Below are positions 20,321 to 31,514 of a DNA stretch of 64,000 bases, in pieces. The notes beneath the pieces are model-generated. The model worked only from the letters and a program-made list of their open reading frames with translations. It was not told the origin of the DNA and searched no databases. The stretch spans positions 3,323,848 to 3,387,847 of the forward strand of contig NZ_KB375281.1 in NCBI RefSeq assembly GCF_000336555.1, in the 5' to 3' direction. Origin of the DNA: Afipia clevelandensis ATCC 49720 (GTDB taxonomy: Bacteria > Pseudomonadota > Alphaproteobacteria > Rhizobiales > Xanthobacteraceae). The position numbers and the translations under genes are program-made. How positions within the stretch are numbered: position 1 is the first letter of the stretch; the number at the start of each line of letters is the position of its first letter.

Positions 20321-21055
20321 TCAAATCGTCAGCGTTCCTGCCTTCGCGGCGGCGTAACGCTCGGAAATCTTCGCCCAGTTCACGGTGTTCCACCACGCCT
20401 TGAGATAGTCCGGCCGGCGGTTCTGGTAGTTCAGATAATAGGCGTGCTCCCAGACATCGTTGCCCATCAGCACGCGCTTGCCATCCATGATTGGCGAATC
20501 CTGATTGGGGCGGGTTTCGATCGCGAGCTTGCCGTCCTTGCTGACGGTGACGAACACCCAGCCCGAGCCGAATTGACGTCCGCCCGCGGCATTGAAGTCG
20601 GCCTGGAATTTCTCGAGACCGCCGAGGTCCTTGTCGATGGCAGCGAGAACTTCGCCCTCCGGCTTGCCGCCGTTCGGCCCCATGATCTGCCAGAACATCG
20701 TGTGGTTGGCGTGGCCGCCGAGATTGTTGCGCACCGTGAATTTGATCGAGTCATCAAGCGCATTGATGTTGCCGAGAATGTTCTCGATCGGCGTCGTGCC
20801 AAGCTGCGGATGGGTTTTCGCGACATTGTTCATGTTGGCGACATAGGCGGCGTGATGCTTGTCGTGATGAATTTCCATCGTCTTGGCGTCGATATGCGGC
20901 TCGAGCGAATTGGCTGCGTAGGTGAGGGGCGGCAATGTGAAGGGGCCGCTCGCAGCCGGTGCGGCCGCCTGCGCAAAGACCATGCGCGGCGCGGCGGCCG
21001 ATGCTGCTACGCCAGCAATGGCGGTCATGAGATGACGTCGGGATATCGATGACAT
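20321..21055 (-). CDS. sodA: Tat-exported Mn-type superoxide dismutase
   Basis: 244 aa. N-terminal twin-arginine signal (SRRHLM at 5-10, then an Ala-rich hydrophobic stretch to about AQA30) followed by a full Fe/Mn SOD. Metal ligands are His63, His118, Asp200 and His204 (EIHHDKHH, GGHANHTMFW, NDVWEHAYY). Gly114 and Gln185 in PNQDSP point to the Mn type. It probably folds with its metal in the cytoplasm and is exported to the periplasm to remove superoxide there; location is inferred from the signal. Neighbour of katG but with a separate terminator and promoter. Confidence 0.92.
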   Translation of the reverse strand: MSSISRRHLMTAIAGVAASAAAPRMVFAQAAAPAASGPFTLPPLTYAANSLEPHIDAKTMEIHHDKHHAAYVANMNNVAKTHPQLGTTPIENILGNINALDDSIKFTVRNNLGGHANHTMFWQIMGPNGGKPEGEVLAAIDKDLGGLEKFQADFNAAGGRQFGSGWVFVTVSKDGKLAIETRPNQDSPIMDGKRVLMGNDVWEHAYYLNYQNRRPDYLKAWWNTVNWAKISERYAAAKAGTLTI

Positions 21056-21160
21056 GAAAGTCTCCCTGATGTGAAGGCGCGCTTGCTGATCCGGAGCGGA
21101 CGCGCCGGGCCCGTGCAGAATTACGCCGCGCCCTTGATCGAGTTTTGCATGGGGTCAACG

Positions 21161-21188
21161 AAAAGGGGCGGCAAAATGCCGCCCCTTT
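21161..21188 (-). terminator. Intrinsic terminator of pnp
   Basis: AAAGGGGCGGCA and TGCCGCCCCTTT form a perfect 12-bp stem with a 3-base loop, 29 bp after the pnp stop codon. Confidence 0.88.
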
Positions 21189-21217
21189 GTGATCGTCACA
21201 CGCGAATGTGACAACGT

Positions 21218-23368
21218 TTACTCCGCTGCGGGCGCGTTCTCGGTCTTCTGCTTGGCTTCGAGGTCTTCGCCGGTGGCCTGATCGACGGCCTTCATCGACA
21301 GGCGAACCTTGCCGCGATCGTCGAGGCCGAGCAGCTTGACCTTGACCTTGTCGCCTTCCTTGACGACGTCGGAGGTCTTCTGCACGCGGTTGGCAGCGAG
21401 CTGGCTGATGTGAACCAGGCCGTCCTTCGGGCCGAAGAAGTTCACGAATGCGCCGAACTCCATCACCTTGACCACGGTGCCATCATAGATCTGGCCGACT
21501 TCCGGATCGGACGTGATCGACTTGATCCACTTGATCGCCGCGCGGATCGATTCGCCGTTGGCGGAGGCGACCTTCACGGTGCCGTCGTCCTCGATGTTGA
21601 CCTTGGCGCCGGTCTTTTCGACGATCTCGCGGATCACCTTGCCGCCGGTGCCGATCACGTCGCGGATCTTGTCGGTCGGGATCTGCAGCACCTCGATGCG
21701 CGGCGCATGCTCGCCGAGTTCGGCGCGGGCGTTGGTGAGCGCCTTCGCCATTTCGCCGAGGATGTGGATACGGCCGTCCTTCGCCTGCGCGAGGGCCTGC
21801 TTCATGATCGCTTCGGTGATGCCGGCGATCTTGATGTCCATCTGCAGCGAGGTGATGCCGGTTTCGGTGCCGGCCACCTTGAAGTCCATGTCGCCGAGAT
21901 GATCCTCGTCGCCGAGAATGTCGGACAGCACGGCGAAACGATCGCCCTCAAGGATGAGGCCCATCGCGATGCCCGCGGTCGGACGCTTCAGCGGAACGCC
22001 CGCATCCATCAGCGCCAGCGATGCGCCGCAGACCGAAGCCATCGACGACGAGCCGTTCGACTCGGTGATCTCCGAGACGACGCGCAGGGTGTAGGGGAAT
22101 TCGTGATGCGCCGGCAGAACCGGATGGATCGCACGCCAGGCGAGCTTGCCGTGACCGATCTCGCGGCGCTTGGTGCCGCCGAGGCGGCCGGTTTCGCCGA
22201 CCGAGAAGGGAGGGAAGTTGTAATGGAGCAGGAAGCGCTCCTTGTACGTTCCCGACAGCGAGTCGATGTACTGCTCGTCTTCGCCGGTGCCGAGCGTGGT
22301 CACCACCAGCGCCTGGGTTTCACCGCGGGTGAACAGCGCCGAACCGTGAGCGCGCGGCAGCACGCCGACTTCGGCGATGATCGGGCGGACCGTGCTCAGG
22401 TCACGGCCATCGATGCGCTTGCCGGTGTCGAGAATGTTCCAGCGTACGATCTTGGCTTCGACTTCCTTGAACACGTCGAGGACGCGCAGCTTTTCGTAGC
22501 GCTCTTCGACGCCGTCCTTGAAGAAATGCTCAAGCAGCTTCTGCTTGACCGCGCCAACGGCGGCGTAGCGCTCCTGCTTGACCGGAATGCTGTAGGCCTT
22601 GCGCAGGTCCTGCTCGACGATGCCGAGGATTTCCTTCTCCAGCGCTTCGTTGACGGTCGCAACCAGCTCGCGCGGCTCCTTGGCGGCCTTCTCGGCGAGT
22701 TCGATGATCGCCTTGATGACCGGCTGGAAGTGTTTGTGGCCGAACATCACGGCGCCGAGCATCACGTCTTCCGGCAGTTCCTTGGCTTCCGATTCCACCA
22801 TCAGAACGGCGGTGGCGGTGCCGGCGACGACGAGATCGAGGTTGGTGTCGTTCATCTCGTCGAGCGTCGGATTGAGAACGAACTCGTCGTTGACGAAGCC
22901 GACGCGGGCTGCGCCGATCGGGCCCATGAAGGGCACGCCGGAAATCGTCAACGCGGCGGACGAGGCAACCAGCGCCAGAATGTCCGGATCGTTCTCCATG
23001 TCATGCGACAGCACCGTCACAATGACCTGGGTTTCGTTGCGCCAGCCATCGGCGAACAGCGGGCGGATCGGGCGGTCGATCAGGCGGGAAACCAGCGTTT
23101 CCTTTTCGGTCGGACGGCCTTCGCGCTTGAAGTAGCCGCCTGGGATGCGGCCTGCCGCGTAGGTCTTTTCCTGATAGTCGACAGTGAGGGGGAGGAAATC
23201 GACGCCGTCGCGCGGCGACTTGGCGGCGACCACGGTGGCGAGCACGATGGTTTCGCCATAGGTCGCCATGACGGCGCCGTCGGCCTGACGCGCGATCTTG
23301 CCGGTTTCGAGTTTGAGTGGACGTCCACCCCAGTCGATCTCAACCGAGTGTTTGGTAAACATTGTCAT
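21218..23368 (-). CDS. pnp: Polyribonucleotide nucleotidyltransferase (PNPase)
   Basis: 3'-to-5' phosphorolytic exoribonuclease, core of RNA turnover. 716 aa with two RNase PH domains (about 1-140 and 310-540), a KH domain ([18 protein letters not shown]) and a C-terminal S1 domain ([20 protein letters not shown]). The second RNase PH domain carries the conserved phosphate-site serines and the [17 protein letters not shown] stretch with catalytic acidic residues. Start 23368 or the ATG two codons later (23362). Last gene of the rimP-to-pnp cluster, 292 bp after rpsO with a terminator between. Confidence 0.97.
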   Translation of the reverse strand: MTMFTKHSVEIDWGGRPLKLETGKIARQADGAVMATYGETIVLATVVAAKSPRDGVDFLPLTVDYQEKTYAAGRIPGGYFKREGRPTEKETLVSRLIDRPIRPLFADGWRNETQVIVTVLSHDMENDPDILALVASSAALTISGVPFMGPIGAARVGFVNDEFVLNPTLDEMNDTNLDLVVAGTATAVLMVESEAKELPEDVMLGAVMFGHKHFQPVIKAIIELAEKAAKEPRELVATVNEALEKEILGIVEQDLRKAYSIPVKQERYAAVGAVKQKLLEHFFKDGVEERYEKLRVLDVFKEVEAKIVRWNILDTGKRIDGRDLSTVRPIIAEVGVLPRAHGSALFTRGETQALVVTTLGTGEDEQYIDSLSGTYKERFLLHYNFPPFSVGETGRLGGTKRREIGHGKLAWRAIHPVLPAHHEFPYTLRVVSEITESNGSSSMASVCGASLALMDAGVPLKRPTAGIAMGLILEGDRFAVLSDILGDEDHLGDMDFKVAGTETGITSLQMDIKIAGITEAIMKQALAQAKDGRIHILGEMAKALTNARAELGEHAPRIEVLQIPTDKIRDVIGTGGKVIREIVEKTGAKVNIEDDGTVKVASANGESIRAAIKWIKSITSDPEVGQIYDGTVVKVMEFGAFVNFFGPKDGLVHISQLAANRVQKTSDVVKEGDKVKVKLLGLDDRGKVRLSMKAVDQATGEDLEAKQKTENAPAAE

Positions 23369-23626
23369 TGTCTTTCATGGGTTCACGAAAGAACGGACGC
23401 CTGAAACACAAAAACCATGCGCAAGATTGCGGGACGCTGCGTGCGCGCGAGCGCGTCAGAGTCCTGCGATCCTGCCATGGTTCTTGAATTTAGAATGGCG
23501 TCCATCCTTCCGATGGTACGGGCCTCTTACCCGTTTACGCCCAGCCGCCGGATTGCTGCTGGACACGCCGCGCGGACATTCGGAAGGTCCGCGCGCTGGT
23601 CGAAGCATGACCGACCGGGTCATGCG

Positions 23627-23650
23627 AAAACGCGCGCAAGGATGCGCGCG
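23627..23650 (-). terminator. Terminator or attenuator between rpsO and pnp
   Basis: On the minus strand CGCGCGCA-tcct-TGCGCGCG is followed by TTTTC just after the rpsO stop. It would separate rpsO from pnp transcription, as in other bacteria where rpsO-pnp readthrough is partial. Confidence 0.7.
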
Positions 23651-23660
23651 CCTGGTTCCG

Positions 23661-23930
23661 TCAGCGACGGATGTTGTGCTTTTCGAGGAGCGCCTTGTAA
23701 CGCGCCTCGTCCTTCTTCTTCACGTAGTCGAGAAGCGAACGGCGCGTGGACACCAGCTTCAGAAGGCCACGGCGGGAATGGTTATCCTTGCTGTGGGTCT
23801 TGAAGTGCTCGGTGAGGTTGGCGATGCGTTCCGACAGGATCGCGACCTGGACCTCAGGCGAGCCGGTATCACCGGCCTTGGTTGCATTCGTCTTGATGAC
23901 TTCCGCTTTGCGTTCTGCGGCAATCGACAT
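23661..23930 (-). CDS. rpsO: 30S ribosomal protein S15
   Basis: 89-aa primary 16S rRNA-binding protein bridging to the 50S subunit. Starts [16 protein letters not shown] and carries the family core ([37 protein letters not shown]). The ATG at 23930 is preferred to an upstream in-frame TTG (23936) that would overlap the truB stop; it lies 2 bp after that stop. Confidence 0.98.
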   Translation of the reverse strand: MSIAAERKAEVIKTNATKAGDTGSPEVQVAILSERIANLTEHFKTHSKDNHSRRGLLKLVSTRRSLLDYVKKKDEARYKALLEKHNIRR

Positions 23931-23932
23931 CG

Positions 23933-25036
23933 TCAAACACCTTCTTTGTGAACAGGACTGGCAGTCAGTCCGGTCAGGTTGAACACGCGCTTGGGGATGA
24001 GTTCGCCATTGCCAATCTCGGCGAGGGCCAGAAGCCTTCCTCCGACAGTGACATAGACTGTGCCGTTTGAAATTGGCGCATCCCGTCCGCGCAACAAAAC
24101 CGCTTGGCCCCTGTGGAGCTTTGCGGCATCCGCCCGTGTGACGGCCAGTGCCGGGATGTCGTCCAGCGCGGTCTCAACGGGCAAAAGCGCGTCGGCGAGG
24201 CTGCCCTCGCCAGACGCGGCTCTATCGCACAAAGCCTCCAAATCTGCCAGCGGAATCATGTCGTCTTCGGTGAAAGGGCCGCAAATCGTGCGCCGGAGGG
24301 CGCAAATATGGCCATAACACCCCAGAATCCGGCCCATATCGCGGGCCAGCGCCCGGACATAGGTGCCCTTGCCGCATTCGGCTTCGAACACCGAGCGTTC
24401 GGTACCTTGTTGTTCCACAAGGGTTAATTCGTGAATCTCCACCGGCCGGGGCTGTAGCGGGACCACCTCGCCGTCGCGGGCCATGTCATAGGCCCGCTCG
24501 CCCTGAATTTTGATCGCCGAATACTGTGGCGGGATCTGCAGGACGGTGCCGGTGAACTGGGGCAGCAGCGCGCGGATCGCCTCCTCGCTGGGGCGATCGG
24601 GGCTGGTCCGGGTGACTTGGCCCTCGGTGTCGTCGGTGTCGCGTTCCTCGCCCCAGCACACCGTGAAGCGGTAGCGCTTGCGGCCATCCATCACGAACGG
24701 AACGGTCTTGGTGGCTTCGCCGAGCGCTATGGGCAATCCGCCGGAGGCGAGCGGATCGAGGGTGCCGGCATGGCCGGCGCGCTTGGCATTGAACAGGCGC
24801 TTGAGCACGGCGACGGCGTGGGTCGAGGTCATGCCGATCGGCTTGTCGAGAATCACCCAGCCATGAACGTCGCGGCGGTCGCGCTTCTGCTGGTTGCCCT
24901 GCTGTCGCTGCTTGCCGCCCTGCTGCTGGCGCGGATCGTTATGGCGCGCGCGCTCAGGAGAAAAATTATTTTCGGCAGGCGTGTTCGAATCGGCGGTTTG
25001 CGGCGCGATCACGCTGTCTGGAGTGGTCACATTCAT
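23933..25036 (-). CDS. truB: tRNA pseudouridine(55) synthase TruB
   Basis: Isomerises U55 to pseudouridine in the T-loop of tRNAs. The catalytic Asp94 lies in [12 protein letters not shown], with the [17 protein letters not shown] and [12 protein letters not shown] motifs. 367 aa; the first ~57 residues are a low-complexity Gln/Arg-rich extension ([16 protein letters not shown]) absent from short family members, probably extra RNA binding. The start shares one base with the rbfA stop (TGATG at 25034-25038). Confidence 0.96.
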   Translation of the reverse strand: MNVTTPDSVIAPQTADSNTPAENNFSPERARHNDPRQQQGGKQRQQGNQQKRDRRDVHGWVILDKPIGMTSTHAVAVLKRLFNAKRAGHAGTLDPLASGGLPIALGEATKTVPFVMDGRKRYRFTVCWGEERDTDDTEGQVTRTSPDRPSEEAIRALLPQFTGTVLQIPPQYSAIKIQGERAYDMARDGEVVPLQPRPVEIHELTLVEQQGTERSVFEAECGKGTYVRALARDMGRILGCYGHICALRRTICGPFTEDDMIPLADLEALCDRAASGEGSLADALLPVETALDDIPALAVTRADAAKLHRGQAVLLRGRDAPISNGTVYVTVGGRLLALAEIGNGELIPKRVFNLTGLTASPVHKEGV

Positions 25037-25458
25037 CAGTCCTGGTCCGAATCTGTCTTGAGGTCTTTTTGAACCGCGGGTGTTCTCAGTAATTTCTCGA
25101 TCCGTTCTGCTTCGTCGAATCGTTCGTCAACGCGGAAGCGAAGATCAGGCGCAAATTTTAAGTTAACGCGATGCGCGACTTCGCCGCGGAGAAACTTCTT
25201 GTTGCGGTCGAGCGCGGCGATCACGTCGTCGATGCCGCGTCCGCCGAGCGGCATCACGTAGACCGTTGCGAGCTTGAGATCTGGGGACATCCGCACTTCG
25301 GGCACGGTGATGATGTGACCTTCGAGTGCGGGATCGTGCACGCTGCCCTGTGACAGCAGGTCGGAGATGGCATGGCGCACAAGCTCGCCGACGCGCAATT
25401 GCCGCTGCGACGCGCCGGAGGCGGAGCCTTGTGACTTGCCGCGTTGTTGGCGGGGCAT
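25036..25458 (-). CDS. rbfA: 30S ribosome-binding factor RbfA
   Basis: 140-aa KH-like assembly factor needed for late 30S maturation and 16S 5' end processing. Recognisable core: [19 protein letters not shown], the [20 protein letters not shown] strand, and [21 protein letters not shown]. Basic N-terminus and short acidic C-terminal tail. Coupled to truB by a one-base stop/start overlap; 147 bp after infB. Confidence 0.97.
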   Translation of the reverse strand: MPRQQRGKSQGSASGASQRQLRVGELVRHAISDLLSQGSVHDPALEGHIITVPEVRMSPDLKLATVYVMPLGGRGIDDVIAALDRNKKFLRGEVAHRVNLKFAPDLRFRVDERFDEAERIEKLLRTPAVQKDLKTDSDQD

Positions 25459-25605
25459 GGAACAGTCCTGAAAAATCAGACGTCATGGCGGAGACTCTCT
25501 CCGCCATGAACATCATTGCTGTGAAACGTAATGAAGACGCGGATGTCCGCGATTCACGCGGTCATGACGTCCCGTATTAATTCAACGCGCCCGTAAGACT
25601 TGGAC

Positions 25606-28188
25606 TTACAGGGAGCGCTGAATGGTCTCTACGCGGTAGCATTCGATTACGTCGCCAACGCGCATATCCTGGTAGTTCTCGAAGGCCATGCCGCATTCCT
25701 GACCGGACTGGACTTCCTTCACTTCGTCCTTGAAGCGCTTCAGGGTCGACAGCTTGCCTTCGTGCACGACGACGTTGTCGCGGATCAGGCGGACATTGGC
25801 GCCGCGTTCCACGGTGCCGTCGGTGACACGGCAGCCTGCGATCTTGCCGACCTTCGAAATGTTGAACACTTCGAGGATCTGCGCATTGCCCAGCATGGAC
25901 TCGCGCAGCGTCGGCGCGAGCAGGCCGGACATCGCCTTCTTCACGTCGTCCACGAGATCGTAGATGATGTTGTAGTAGCGAATTTCGATGCCGTTGCGCT
26001 TGGCGAGCGCCGCCGCTTCCTTGTTGGCGCGAACGCTGAAGCCGATGATGGCGGCGCCAAAACCTTCCGCCAGCGTCACGTCGGATTCGGAGATGCCGCC
26101 GACGCCTGCGTGCAGAATGCGGGCTGCGACTTCGTCGGTGCCGAGCTTTTCGAGCGATCCCAGGATCGCTTCCAGCGAGCCCTGCACGTCGGCCTTCACG
26201 ACCAGCGGGAAGTCCTTGCGGCCCGTGGTCTTGAGCTGGCTCATCATCTGCTCGAGCGAGCCGCGCATGCCGGCGCTGCTGGCTGCGGATTTCTCGCGCT
26301 TCTGGTGGGCACGATAATCGGTGACCTGACGGGCGCGGGCTTCGTTCTCGACCACTGCGAGGCGGTCGCCGGCTTCCGGCGGGCCATTGAAGCCGAGCAC
26401 TTCGACCGGCACCGAGGGGCCGGCTTCCTGAACGGTCTCGCCCTGATCGTTGATCAGCGCGCGGACGCGGCCCATTTCGGCGCCGGCCACGATGATGTCG
26501 CCGACCTTGAGCGTGCCGCGCTGAACCAGCACGGTCGCCACGGGGCCGCGGCCGCGATCGAGCTTGGCTTCGATCACGGTGCCTTCGGCCGGACGGTCCG
26601 GATTGGTCTTGAGTTCGAGCAGATCGGCCTGCAGCGCGATCATTTCGAGCAGCTTGTCGAGATTGGTCTTGTTCTTCGCGGAGACTTCCACATCGACGAC
26701 GTCGCCGCCGAAGGATTCGACCTGAACCTCGTGCTGCAGCAGTTCGGTGCGCACACGCTCGGGCTTGGCGTCCGGCTTGTCGATCTTGTTGATCGCGACA
26801 ATCATCGGAACCTTGGCCGCCTTGGCGTGATTGATCGCTTCAATCGTCTGCGGCATCACGCCGTCATCGGCTGCGACAACGAGGATGACGATGTCGGTGA
26901 CCTTGGCGCCGCGGGCGCGCATCGCGGTGAACGCGGCGTGGCCCGGCGTATCGATAAAGGTGATTTTCTTGCCGCTATCCGGCGAGGTGACCTGATAGGC
27001 GCCGATGTGCTGGGTAATGCCGCCGGCTTCACCCGAGACGACATTGGCCTGACGGAGCGCGTCGAGCAGCGAGGTCTTGCCGTGGTCGACGTGACCCATG
27101 ACGGTGACAACCGGCGGACGCGGCGTCGTATCGGACGCATGATCCTCAGCGACGTCGAACAGGCCTTCTTCCACGTCGCTTGCGGCAACGCGCTTGACGG
27201 TGTGGCCGAGTTCTTCGGCAATGAGCTGCGCGGTGTCGGCGTCGATCACGTCGGTGATCTTGTGCATCGCGCCCTGCTTCATCAGCAGGCGGATGATGTC
27301 GACGGCGCGCTCGGCCATGCGGTTGGCGAGTTCCTGAATCGTGATCGCTTCAGGGATCGTCACTTCGCGAATGAGCTTTTCCTTCGGCTCGTTCGAGGCG
27401 TGGCCTTTCAGGCGCTGGGTGCGGCGGCGGAACGAGGCGATCGAGCGCTCGCGCACATCGTCGGCATTGAGCGCGGTCGAAATGGTGAGACGGCCGCGCT
27501 GTTTTGCCGGGCCGGGCTTCGCAGCCGGCTTCGGTGCAATGACCGGACGCGCGGGACCGCCGCCCGGACGGCGCACCATGCGCGGGGCTTCGTCATCGTC
27601 GGAGCCGTCGGCCGCGACCGCCGCCGGACGTGCCGGGACAATCGGCGCCTTCGCAGGCGCTGCCGCGGCAGCCTTCGCGGCGGCTTCGCGCTTGTTGGCT
27701 TCGCGCTCGGCGCGGGCCTTGGCTTCTTCCTCGGCGCGATGACGTTCTTCCTCGGCCTTCTTGCGGGCTTCGGCGGCTTCGCGCTCCTGCTGTTCCTTGA
27801 ATTCCTTGGTGTTGCGGCGGGCGGCTTCCGCTTCCGCGGCGCGGCGCTCTTCCTCTTCGCGAATGCGCGCATCGGCAAGCGCGCTGGCGCGGGCGCTCTG
27901 TTCGTCTTCGGTCAGGGTCTGCAGCACGACGCCGGACTTGCGCGCGACGGGGCGCGGCGGCTCGGCCGGGCGGGGTGCGGGTTTCGGCGCGGCAACAGGG
28001 GCCGGCGCGGCTTCCGGCGCGGGGTCACCCGCAAGGCGGCGCTTGGTTTTCTTCTCGACCACCACCTGCTTGGTGCGGCCGTGACTGAAACTCTGGCGCA
28101 CCACGCCGGTCTCTGTGCGCGGCTTCAGCGACAGAGTTTTCGTACCGACGCTCAGAGGCTTGTCGCCAGGATTCTTCGTATCAGCCAT
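25606..28188 (-). CDS. infB: Translation initiation factor IF-2
   Basis: 860-aa GTPase that brings initiator tRNA to the ribosome. Long N-terminal half: a basic start, then Lys/Glu/Ala-rich charged helices (about 70-190) and the IF2_N region. The G domain has GHVDHGKTS (G1), DTPGHAAF (G3) and NKIDKPDA (G4), followed by the beta-barrel domains and IF2 C-terminal region. The charged region is the source of a long antisense open frame on the plus strand (see rejected). 39 bp after ylxR. Confidence 0.98.
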   Translation of the reverse strand: MADTKNPGDKPLSVGTKTLSLKPRTETGVVRQSFSHGRTKQVVVEKKTKRRLAGDPAPEAAPAPVAAPKPAPRPAEPPRPVARKSGVVLQTLTEDEQSARASALADARIREEEERRAAEAEAARRNTKEFKEQQEREAAEARKKAEEERHRAEEEAKARAEREANKREAAAKAAAAAPAKAPIVPARPAAVAADGSDDDEAPRMVRRPGGGPARPVIAPKPAAKPGPAKQRGRLTISTALNADDVRERSIASFRRRTQRLKGHASNEPKEKLIREVTIPEAITIQELANRMAERAVDIIRLLMKQGAMHKITDVIDADTAQLIAEELGHTVKRVAASDVEEGLFDVAEDHASDTTPRPPVVTVMGHVDHGKTSLLDALRQANVVSGEAGGITQHIGAYQVTSPDSGKKITFIDTPGHAAFTAMRARGAKVTDIVILVVAADDGVMPQTIEAINHAKAAKVPMIVAINKIDKPDAKPERVRTELLQHEVQVESFGGDVVDVEVSAKNKTNLDKLLEMIALQADLLELKTNPDRPAEGTVIEAKLDRGRGPVATVLVQRGTLKVGDIIVAGAEMGRVRALINDQGETVQEAGPSVPVEVLGFNGPPEAGDRLAVVENEARARQVTDYRAHQKREKSAASSAGMRGSLEQMMSQLKTTGRKDFPLVVKADVQGSLEAILGSLEKLGTDEVAARILHAGVGGISESDVTLAEGFGAAIIGFSVRANKEAAALAKRNGIEIRYYNIIYDLVDDVKKAMSGLLAPTLRESMLGNAQILEVFNISKVGKIAGCRVTDGTVERGANVRLIRDNVVVHEGKLSTLKRFKDEVKEVQSGQECGMAFENYQDMRVGDVIECYRVETIQRSL

Positions 28189-28227
28189 TCAACAGTCCCA
28201 ATCTCGTTCGTTTGCTCGCACGCCGTG

Positions 28228-28926
28228 TCAGACGGCCGTGCCCTGGTTATTCTGGTCATTCCCGCCATTGTGGCCGCCATCCGTCCCCCGAAACCGGGTG
28301 AGTGTCTGGCAACGTGCGAGGAAGGTCTTGCTGGCCGGGCCCGCGAGCAGGGCAGCATGTACCACATTTGCCCGCCCAAGTGCCAAATCCAATTCATCGG
28401 TGGTCAGGACGCCGACCACGGGAAAATCGCCCGATTCCGGGCTATTTTCCCGCCTCATGGCGGCCAGTTTGCCGTTCAGCTTGCGAATTCCGTCCAAAGC
28501 GCCGTCAGCGGCATGGATCAGGGCCACGGCCTGCCGGGTCTCGATCGCGCCCTCGACCTTGGAAAACCCCGAAACCACCTGCCCGGCCTTGGCGGCCATG
28601 GCGAGGGCTTCGGAAATGCCCCGGACCATCAGACGTTCGACGTCGTCAGCCAGGGTTTTCGGCACCTGAACCTCGCGCTTGAAACTGCGCGCGAACACAT
28701 TGCGCCGGGCCGCTTCCGCGACTTTCTCGCGCGAGAGCGACACCCACAGGCCACGTCCCGGAAGTTTTCGCTTCAGGTCGGCAACGATCTCTCCGGTCGG
28801 GGAGAGAACGAAGCGGATCAGGTCATCAACGCCCGCGACCTGCCGTGTGACCGCGCACATCCGCTCGGTCCCGGACTTTGTCCGGGGACCGTGATCGAGA
28901 TCGGCGTGATCAGCGATGGCGAGCAT
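28228..28926 (-). CDS. YlxR (DUF448) RNA-binding domain fused to an L7Ae-like domain
   Basis: 232 aa. The N-terminal part carries the YlxR/DUF448 pattern: TERMCAVTRQ, then KLPGRGLWVSLSRE and RRNVFARSFKR. The C-terminal part (about 95-200) resembles the L7Ae/L30e fold (AGQVVSGFSKVEGAI, ALIHAADGA). In Firmicutes these are two separate genes of the nusA-infB operon (ylxR and ylxQ); here they form one polypeptide. Role presumably in RNA binding or transcription-translation coupling; exact function not established. Confidence 0.85.
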   Translation of the reverse strand: MLAIADHADLDHGPRTKSGTERMCAVTRQVAGVDDLIRFVLSPTGEIVADLKRKLPGRGLWVSLSREKVAEAARRNVFARSFKREVQVPKTLADDVERLMVRGISEALAMAAKAGQVVSGFSKVEGAIETRQAVALIHAADGALDGIRKLNGKLAAMRRENSPESGDFPVVGVLTTDELDLALGRANVVHAALLAGPASKTFLARCQTLTRFRGTDGGHNGGNDQNNQGTAV

Positions 28927-28998
28927 GCGCGGGTCATTTCCTTCAACTCTTGCGGAACATGGTGATGTCCGAAAATCGCTTCATGAGTTTCGGCCTTG

Positions 28999-30603
28999 TT
29001 ACGCGGGATTCTCTTCAGAGGCTTCCGCCTCTTCCGACGGCTTGGCGAGGTCGGCTTCGGTGATCCAGCCGGCGACAACGCGCGCCTGCATGATCAGGGC
29101 TTCGGCGTCCTCGCGCGACATCTCGTTCGCATCAAGGATGCCCGCGTGCTTGACGGTTTCGCCATCCTTGCGTTCGGTCCAGCCGATCAGGTCGTCGGTG
29201 GCCAGATCCGCAAGATCCTCGACCGTCTTGACGTTGTTCTCGCCGAACTTCACCAGCATTTTTGCGGTCACGCCGGGCACCGTCTTCAATTCGTCTTCCA
29301 CGCCCAGTTCCTTCCGCTTGGCTTCCAGCTCGGCATCGAGCTGTTCGAGATATTCGCGCGCGCGGCTCTGCAATTCGGCAGCGGTTTCCTCGTCGAAGCC
29401 CTCGATGCTGGTCAGTTCGCGCGGATCGACCAGAGCGAGGTCTTCCACCGAGCCGAAACCTTCGGAGGCGAGCAACTGGCCGACCACTTCGTCGACGTTG
29501 AGGGCTTCCATGAACACGCGGGTGGAATTCTCGAAGTCGGCCTGACGGCGCTCCGATTCTTCCTGCTCGGTGAGGATGTCGATGTCCCAGCCGGTAAGCT
29601 GCGAGGCGAGGCGCACGTTCTGGCCGCGGCGTCCGATCGCAAGAGACAGTTGGGTATCCGGAACGACAACTTCAATGCGTTCGCGGTCTTCGTCGATCAC
29701 GACCTTGGCGACTTCCGCCGGCGCCAGCGCGTTGACCACGAAGGTCGCGATGTCCGGAGACCACGGAATAATGTCGATCTTCTCGCCCTGCAGTTCGTTC
29801 ACCACGGCCTGCACGCGCGAGCCGCGCATGCCGACGCAGGCGCCGACCGGATCGACCGACGAGTCGCGGGAGATAACACCAATTTTCGCGCGCGAGCCCG
29901 GATCGCGGGCCACCGCCTTGATTTCCACGATGCCGTCGTAGATTTCCGGCACTTCCTGCGCAAACAGCTTGGCCATGAACTGCGGATGGGTGCGCGAGAG
30001 GAAAATCTGCGGGCCGCGGGTTTCGCGGCGGACGTCGAAGATGTACGAGCGCACGCGGTCGCCGTTGCGGAACACTTCGCGCGGCAGCATTTCGTCACGG
30101 CGCACGATGGCTTCGCCGCGTCCGAGATCGACGATCACGCTGCCATATTCGACGCGCTTGACCACGCCGTTGACGATCTCGCCGATGCGGTCCTTGAATT
30201 CCTGATACTGCCGGTCGCGCTCGGCTTCGCGCACCTTCTGCACGATCACCTGCTTGGCGCTCTGCGCGGCGATGCGGCCGTATTCCAGCGGCGGCAGCGT
30301 GTCGGCAATGGTGTCGCCGATCTGTGCGCCGGGATTGGCCTTCTGCGCGTCCTTCAGCGAAATCTGGTTGGACGAGTTCTCGACCTGCTCGACCACCAGC
30401 ATGTGGCGTGCAAGCTGCAACTGGCCGGTTTTCGGATGAATCTGGGCGTGCACATCGGTTTCGGAGCCATAACGGGCGCGGGCAGCTTTCGCGATGGCGT
30501 CCTCCATCGCGGCGATCACGATTCCGCGGTCGATCGACTTTTCACGCGCGACGGCATCGGCGATCTGCAGCAGTTCGAGTTTGTTGGCGCTGACAGCGGC
30601 CAT
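28999..30603 (-). CDS. nusA: Transcription elongation/termination factor NusA
   Basis: Binds RNA polymerase and nascent RNA, acting in pausing, termination and antitermination. 534 aa: N-terminal RNAP-binding domain (about 1-130), S1 domain ([20 protein letters not shown]), two KH domains ([40 protein letters not shown]) and C-terminal helix-hairpin-helix repeats ([40 protein letters not shown]). Three bases separate its start from the rimP stop. Confidence 0.98.
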   Translation of the reverse strand: MAAVSANKLELLQIADAVAREKSIDRGIVIAAMEDAIAKAARARYGSETDVHAQIHPKTGQLQLARHMLVVEQVENSSNQISLKDAQKANPGAQIGDTIADTLPPLEYGRIAAQSAKQVIVQKVREAERDRQYQEFKDRIGEIVNGVVKRVEYGSVIVDLGRGEAIVRRDEMLPREVFRNGDRVRSYIFDVRRETRGPQIFLSRTHPQFMAKLFAQEVPEIYDGIVEIKAVARDPGSRAKIGVISRDSSVDPVGACVGMRGSRVQAVVNELQGEKIDIIPWSPDIATFVVNALAPAEVAKVVIDEDRERIEVVVPDTQLSLAIGRRGQNVRLASQLTGWDIDILTEQEESERRQADFENSTRVFMEALNVDEVVGQLLASEGFGSVEDLALVDPRELTSIEGFDEETAAELQSRAREYLEQLDAELEAKRKELGVEDELKTVPGVTAKMLVKFGENNVKTVEDLADLATDDLIGWTERKDGETVKHAGILDANEMSREDAEALIMQARVVAGWITEADLAKPSEEAEASEENPA

Positions 30604-30606
30604 GGC

Positions 30607-31398
30607 TCAGTCTCCTTCGTGGTGGTCCGTGAGGCCTGCGCGCTTTTTCTTTTCAGCGGCGAGGCGATGTTCCTTGGTGTTCTGCGGTACGGGCTTCTTC
30701 GTCTTGCTTTTCGGCTTCGGCTGGAAGCCCTTCTTCAGATCGCGCTTTTCACGTGCAAGGCGCGCATGCGCCGGAGGTTCCGGAATCGCGCCCGATTGTT
30801 CGAGCTGCTCGCGCTCGGCGTCACGGCCGCGGCGCATGGATTCGGCAATCAGTGCGTTGGTCAGGACCAGATTGGCGCTGGCAATGTCTTCGATGGGAAG
30901 CAGAACGTCGGCTTCCTGCGCCCCTTTATATTCCTTGGAATCGTCACGTACGATGCGGACGCTATTGCCTTCCAGCCCCTGAATGGTTCCGCGGAAACGC
31001 TTGCGGCCATCGTGAGCCGTGGCCATCTCGATTTTCACGAGATGACCGACATAGCGCTCGAAGTCGGTGCGGCGGACCAGCGGCCGGTCGATGCCCGGCG
31101 ATGAAATTTCCAGCCGGTAGGCACGCTGGATCGGATCGGCGATGTCCATCACGGGCGACAGCGCCTTCGAGATCGCCTCGCAATCCTCGATCTGCATGGT
31201 GCCGTCGGGCCGTTCCGCCATGATCTGCACGGTGCAGCCGGCTTCGCCGGAAACCTTGATGCGGACCAGCCGGTAGCCCATGCCCTGCAACACCGGCGCA
31301 GCGACCGCCGCCACACGCGCGCCGGCGCCCGGCTCGATCACCAGGCGCGGTTCGTCAAGCAGGTCGGCATCAACGGTGACGTCGGTCGGTTCGGTCAT
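30607..31398 (-). CDS. rimP: Ribosome maturation factor RimP
   Basis: 30S assembly factor (former YhbC/DUF150). Core motifs: [51 protein letters not shown]. 263 aa is long for the family (about 150-200 aa). The extra C-terminal ~75 residues are Lys/Arg-rich ([18 protein letters not shown]) and look unstructured, likely rRNA binding. First gene of the rimP-nusA-ylxR-infB-rbfA-truB-rpsO-pnp cluster; an intrinsic terminator lies about 60 bp upstream. Confidence 0.96.
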   Translation of the reverse strand: MTEPTDVTVDADLLDEPRLVIEPGAGARVAAVAAPVLQGMGYRLVRIKVSGEAGCTVQIMAERPDGTMQIEDCEAISKALSPVMDIADPIQRAYRLEISSPGIDRPLVRRTDFERYVGHLVKIEMATAHDGRKRFRGTIQGLEGNSVRIVRDDSKEYKGAQEADVLLPIEDIASANLVLTNALIAESMRRGRDAEREQLEQSGAIPEPPAHARLAREKRDLKKGFQPKPKSKTKKPVPQNTKEHRLAAEKKKRAGLTDHHEGD

Positions 31399-31457
31399 GT
31401 GCGGGTCGAGAATGCTCTTGGTCCTTGCTGCCGCGTCATGCGGCTGGCGTCAGGTAA

Positions 31458-31490
31458 TAAAAAAGAGCGGGTCCCCGGGGGCCCCACTCT
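31458..31490 (-). terminator. Intrinsic terminator/attenuator between the small ORF and rimP
   Basis: On the minus strand AGAGTGGG and CCCGCTCT pair (8 bp, one G-U) around a C/G-rich loop that can pair internally, followed directly by TTTTTTATTA. It lies 24 bp after the small ORF and about 60 bp before rimP, so it could end a short transcript or attenuate the rimP-nusA operon. Confidence 0.85.
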
Positions 31491-31514
31491 CCTACGTGCG
31501 CGTATGAGAATTTA

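Noticed and set aside
21410-23404. 664-codon plus-strand frame
   Set aside because: Antisense shadow of pnp; composition (Asp/His/Arg-rich) is typical of a reverse-strand reading of a real gene.
25600-28965. 1121-codon open frame on the plus strand
   Set aside because: It is the mirror of infB and ylxR on the minus strand, whose high GC and charged low-complexity region suppress stops. Its protein has no recognised domain and no ribosome site.
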